From positions 5,947,001 to 6,011,000 of the forward strand of contig NZ_CP108529.1 of NCBI RefSeq assembly GCF_036002945.1: a DNA stretch of 64,000 nucleotides. The letters are read 5' to 3'. Under the pieces are notes generated by a model. The model did no database searches and was not told the DNA's origin. It was given only the letters and a program-made list of their open reading frames with translations. The position numbers and the translations under genes are program-made. The DNA is from Streptomyces sp. NBC_01224. GTDB taxonomy: Bacteria > Actinomycetota > Actinomycetes > Streptomycetales > Streptomycetaceae. Position 1 is the first letter of the stretch; the number at the start of each line of letters is the position of its first letter. Positions 61,185-64,000 of the stretch are shown here, in pieces.

Positions 61185-63971
61185 TCACACCCACGTCCGG
61201 GGGCGGAAACGGTTGGCCCGCTCCACCAGTTCGATCCTCTCGTCGCCGGGCTCTGCAAGCCGGGCGAGCATCCGGTACGAACGCTCCAGCCCGAAACGCA
61301 GGCCGCGCTCGTCCAACTCACTGCCGAGCAGGGTTCTCGGCCCGGGCGGCCCGGCAGGCGCGTGCGGCTGCGGAGCCGAGGACTGAGCCGTTGGACTACC
61401 GGAGAGTACCCAGTCGAGCGCCATCCCCAGCACTTCTGTCGACAACTGCTCGCGACGCACCGCGTCCAGACCGAAACCGGCCAGCCCCGAGACCTGGTCG
61501 GCGGCGGCCGTCAGATCGGCGATCAGCGGTTCGTCCGGGGACCGTTCACGCAGCCGCGCCCGCACCGCGGCGACCCTGGCCGCCGTGTAGTGGATCGACG
61601 CCTCCGGCACGGACTCCAGCGTCGTCACGGCGCCGCCCCGGTCCCCGGCGGCGATCTGCACCCGGGCCAGGCCGAACGCGGCGCTGACGAAGCTCGGGTC
61701 GGTCGTCCACACCAGGCGGTAGTACTCGGCGGCGTTGTCCAGCTGGCCCAGGACCTCCGCGCAGATCCCCAGCGCCAGCTTGGGCGCCGGCTCGCCGGGG
61801 AACGCGTCGTACACCGCGTCGAAGGAGAGCGCCGCGTTCTCGTTGTCACCGGTCACCAGCGAGGTGATGCCGCGGTACCAGACGACCCGCCAGTCGTCCG
61901 AGTGCTGGCCCTCCAGCGCTGCCAGGGTCTGCCCCGCGGCGCCGGGTTCGTGCATCTCCAGACGGGCACGCAGCTCACGCAGCCGGGTCTCCAGCGAGGC
62001 CGCGGGTACGGCGTTCAATGCGGCAATCAGTTCGGCGGGGGCGGTGGCCATCAGTCCGGCGAGGAAGCCCGCGTTGGGGTCGCTCGCGTCGACCCGGGGC
62101 ACGGGCAGCGCGAGCGAGGTGGCCCGTGCGTCGAACCCGGCCGGCCGGGGGCCGCTCGGGACGTACGGCCCCGATGGCGCACCGGGATCGGCGGCCGGGA
62201 CACGGGGGGCCGGAATCGCGGCCCGGGTCTGCGCGTACGAGAAGGCCGCACCGCTCTGGCCAGCCCCGTTGCCCGCCTGTACGTGGGTGGGCGGCGCGGT
62301 CAGCGGACCGGCACCCGCCGCGGCGTACCCGGGTACGGGCGGAAAACCCGCGGGCGGCGCGCCCGGCCCCGGCCCCGCGGGCGGCACGGCGGCAGCGCCC
62401 GGGGTCGCACCGGCCGCCGACCCGTTCCGCCGCCGCCCGAAGCGCCCCGAGGACGCCGGAGCGACAGCCCGTGCCCCCAGCCGCGACACATCGTCCGTCA
62501 GCTCGGCGAACAACTGCGTGTCCGTGACCCGTACTTCCGTACCGAACAGCGTCGACAGCGCAGGCCGCGGTCGCCCCGTCTGCAGCGACACCACCTCGCG
62601 CAGCACACCCGTCAACTGCTCCGCCATCTCCGCGGCAGAGGCGAACCGCCGCGCCGGATCCGGGTCGGTGGCCCGCACCAACAGCCGGTAGAACGACTCA
62701 TAGGTCCGGAACACCTCGATGTTGTCCGGGTCCGGCAGCGAGTCCACGAAGACGTTGGTGTAGCCCTGGAAGTCGAAGGTGAGCACCGCGAGCGTCCGTG
62801 CGACCGTGTACAGATCGGAGGCGACCGAAGGGCCGACCTCCGCTACCTCCGGCGCCTGATACCCCACCGTGCCGTAGATGGCCGACTCGTCGTCGTCCAT
62901 TCTGCGGACCGCGCCCATGTCGATCAGCTTCAGCTGATTCTCGGTCTGGATCGCGTTGTCGACCTTGAAGTCGCAGTACAGCAGGTTGCGGCTGTGCAGA
63001 TGGCCGAGCGCCTCCAGCGCCTCGATGCCGTACGCGCACGCCTGCTCGACCGGCAGCGGATCGCGCTTCCCGGCCGGGGTACGGCGCTCGTTCGCGATCT
63101 CCTTGAGCGCCTTGCCGCCGACGTACTCCATCACGATGTAGCCGTCGAGCGAGCCGGTGCGCTGGTCGAGATGCTCGACGAAGTTGTAGATCCGGACGAT
63201 GTTGGAGTGCTCGATCTCGGCGAGGAAGCGGCGCTCCGAGATGGCGGCCGCCATGGCGTCCTGGTCACCCGTGTCGAGCAGGCCCTTGAGGACCACCCAG
63301 CGGTCGGACACCGCACGGTCGACCGCGAGATAGACCCAGCCGAGTCCGCCGTGCGCCAGACAGCCCGCGACCTCGTACTGGCCGTGCACGATGTCGCCTT
63401 CGTGGAGCTTGGGCACGAAGGAGTACGGATGGCCGCACTTGGTGCAGAACCCCTCCGTGCGGCCCGCCCGTTCGCCGCGCGCCCGGCCCACCGGGGCCCC
63501 GCAGTCCGAACGCGAACAGAAGCGCTTGCGCTCCGGCACCTCCGGGTTCTCCATCACCGCGGAGCGCGGGTCGGGGCGCGGCACGTCCGGCACCTGCACC
63601 AGGCCCGCGCCCAGCCTCCCCCGGCCGGACGACGCGCCCGTGGACGAACCGGAGGAACGGACCGACACCGAACGGGACGTGGCGCCACCGGACAGCGAGC
63701 GCGAGAGCCGCCCCGAAACGGAACGCCGCGAGGTCGACGAGCGGGACGAGGAACGCGAGGACGCCCGGGACGAGGCCCGCGAACTGCTGTTGCTGCCCCG
63801 ACTCCCCCTGCTGCTCACGCCACCGCCGCCCGTGATCCCGGTCGGCGGCGAACTCACCATGCCCGTCGGCGACACGACCGGAGCCAGACCGCAGGTGTCG
63901 CAGTACAGCTCACCGCCGCCCACGTCCTCGTAATTGCCCTCGCACGCGGGGCGCTGGCACTGCGTACTCAT
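61185..63971 (-). CDS. pknG: PknG-type Ser/Thr protein kinase
   Basis: The 928-residue protein has the PknG layout. The N-terminal zinc-ribbon cysteines (CQRPACEGNYEDV, YCDTCG) are followed by an Arg/Ser-rich stretch and a second rubredoxin-like cluster (FCSRSDCGAPVG, GFCTKCG). The kinase domain has GGLGWVYLA, invariant Lys in WVVLKGLL, catalytic YCDFKVDN (Asp334), and LIDMGAVRR in place of DFG. A Pro/Ala/Gly linker leads to a TPR domain at about 650-900. PknG controls glutamate metabolism through FHA proteins in actinobacteria. It heads the operon with PP2C. The upstream neighbour lies outside the window. Confidence 0.95.
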   Translation of the reverse strand: MSTQCQRPACEGNYEDVGGGELYCDTCGLAPVVSPTGMVSSPPTGITGGGGVSSRGSRGSNSSSRASSRASSRSSSRSSTSRRSVSGRLSRSLSGGATSRSVSVRSSGSSTGASSGRGRLGAGLVQVPDVPRPDPRSAVMENPEVPERKRFCSRSDCGAPVGRARGERAGRTEGFCTKCGHPYSFVPKLHEGDIVHGQYEVAGCLAHGGLGWVYLAVDRAVSDRWVVLKGLLDTGDQDAMAAAISERRFLAEIEHSNIVRIYNFVEHLDQRTGSLDGYIVMEYVGGKALKEIANERRTPAGKRDPLPVEQACAYGIEALEALGHLHSRNLLYCDFKVDNAIQTENQLKLIDMGAVRRMDDDESAIYGTVGYQAPEVAEVGPSVASDLYTVARTLAVLTFDFQGYTNVFVDSLPDPDNIEVFRTYESFYRLLVRATDPDPARRFASAAEMAEQLTGVLREVVSLQTGRPRPALSTLFGTEVRVTDTQLFAELTDDVSRLGARAVAPASSGRFGRRRNGSAAGATPGAAAVPPAGPGPGAPPAGFPPVPGYAAAGAGPLTAPPTHVQAGNGAGQSGAAFSYAQTRAAIPAPRVPAADPGAPSGPYVPSGPRPAGFDARATSLALPVPRVDASDPNAGFLAGLMATAPAELIAALNAVPAASLETRLRELRARLEMHEPGAAGQTLAALEGQHSDDWRVVWYRGITSLVTGDNENAALSFDAVYDAFPGEPAPKLALGICAEVLGQLDNAAEYYRLVWTTDPSFVSAAFGLARVQIAAGDRGGAVTTLESVPEASIHYTAARVAAVRARLRERSPDEPLIADLTAAADQVSGLAGFGLDAVRREQLSTEVLGMALDWVLSGSPTAQSSAPQPHAPAGPPGPRTLLGSELDERGLRFGLERSYRMLARLAEPGDERIELVERANRFRPRTWV

Positions 63972-64000
63972 GGTCCGTCCCCCTGTTCGCCCCGCCGCCG

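Overview
The window is chromosomal DNA of a Streptomyces-like actinomycete. GC is very high throughout, GTG and TTG starts are common, and many neighbouring genes overlap by 4 bases. Family content also fits: SsbB next to a dynamin pair, TerD proteins, PknG, a thioester-domain (TQXA) surface protein with an LAETG sortase signal, and Streptomyces-type GntR and XRE regulators. No rRNA or CRISPR array is visible. One tRNA, tRNA-Arg(TCT), lies near 26.2 kb on the minus strand.

Region by region. (1) 0-15.7 kb: the 3' part of methylmalonate-semialdehyde dehydrogenase, an XRE/MmyB regulator coupled to a small membrane protein, several DUF membrane proteins, a P-loop kinase-like protein, and a hydrolase fused to an ABC ATPase and followed by its permease. 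A VWA lipoprotein, a nucleotidyltransferase, a NarL-type two-component system, and two eroded genes (sugar ABC ATPase, FG-GAP protein) complete it. (2) 15.7-26.1 kb: a stress and envelope cluster with M56 peptidase/BlaI, two TerD proteins plus a TerD relic, GlsB, ArsR coupled to an MgtA-type P-type ATPase, two TatA-like proteins without TatB or TatC, and a voltage-gated-type ion channel. Identical TCTACA-N4-TGTAGA palindromes precede the first terD gene and lie between the second tatA-like gene and the channel gene. (3) 26.2-32.7 kb: tRNA-Arg, dynA-dynB-ssbB, and the thioester surface protein.

(4) 32.8-42.5 kb: an accessory island flanked by a 44-bp near-identical direct repeat. The right copy is the region just upstream of ettA. 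The island holds an IS630-family element with a broken transposase and an NTF2-like passenger gene, an IS982 fragment, a deoxyribosyltransferase-like gene between 19-bp repeats, an HTH/P-loop/Sel1-repeat protein, an Imm32-type protein, a phage-like zinc protein, a relic resembling the tRNA-Arg anticodon arm, a broken GntR gene, and a GntR regulator with tandem CTAG operators. (5) 42.5-55.4 kb: ettA, a hotdog thioesterase and a coupled hypothetical gene, then on the minus strand a macrolide-exporter-like ABC operon (two very large FtsX permeases and one ATPase) and a pair of secreted hydrolases. (6) 55.5-64 kb: truncated haemoglobin, an isoaspartyl-methyltransferase-like protein, and a phosphosignalling run of PknG, PP2C phosphatase, VWA protein and zinc-ribbon/FHA protein.

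My best candidates for an undescribed system are the island between the 44-bp repeats (the HTH/P-loop/Sel1 protein with its small membrane and Imm32 neighbours, and the cargo-bearing IS630 unit) and the shared-operator stress group at 17.5-25.9 kb. All functional links between genes are inference from sequence and context.
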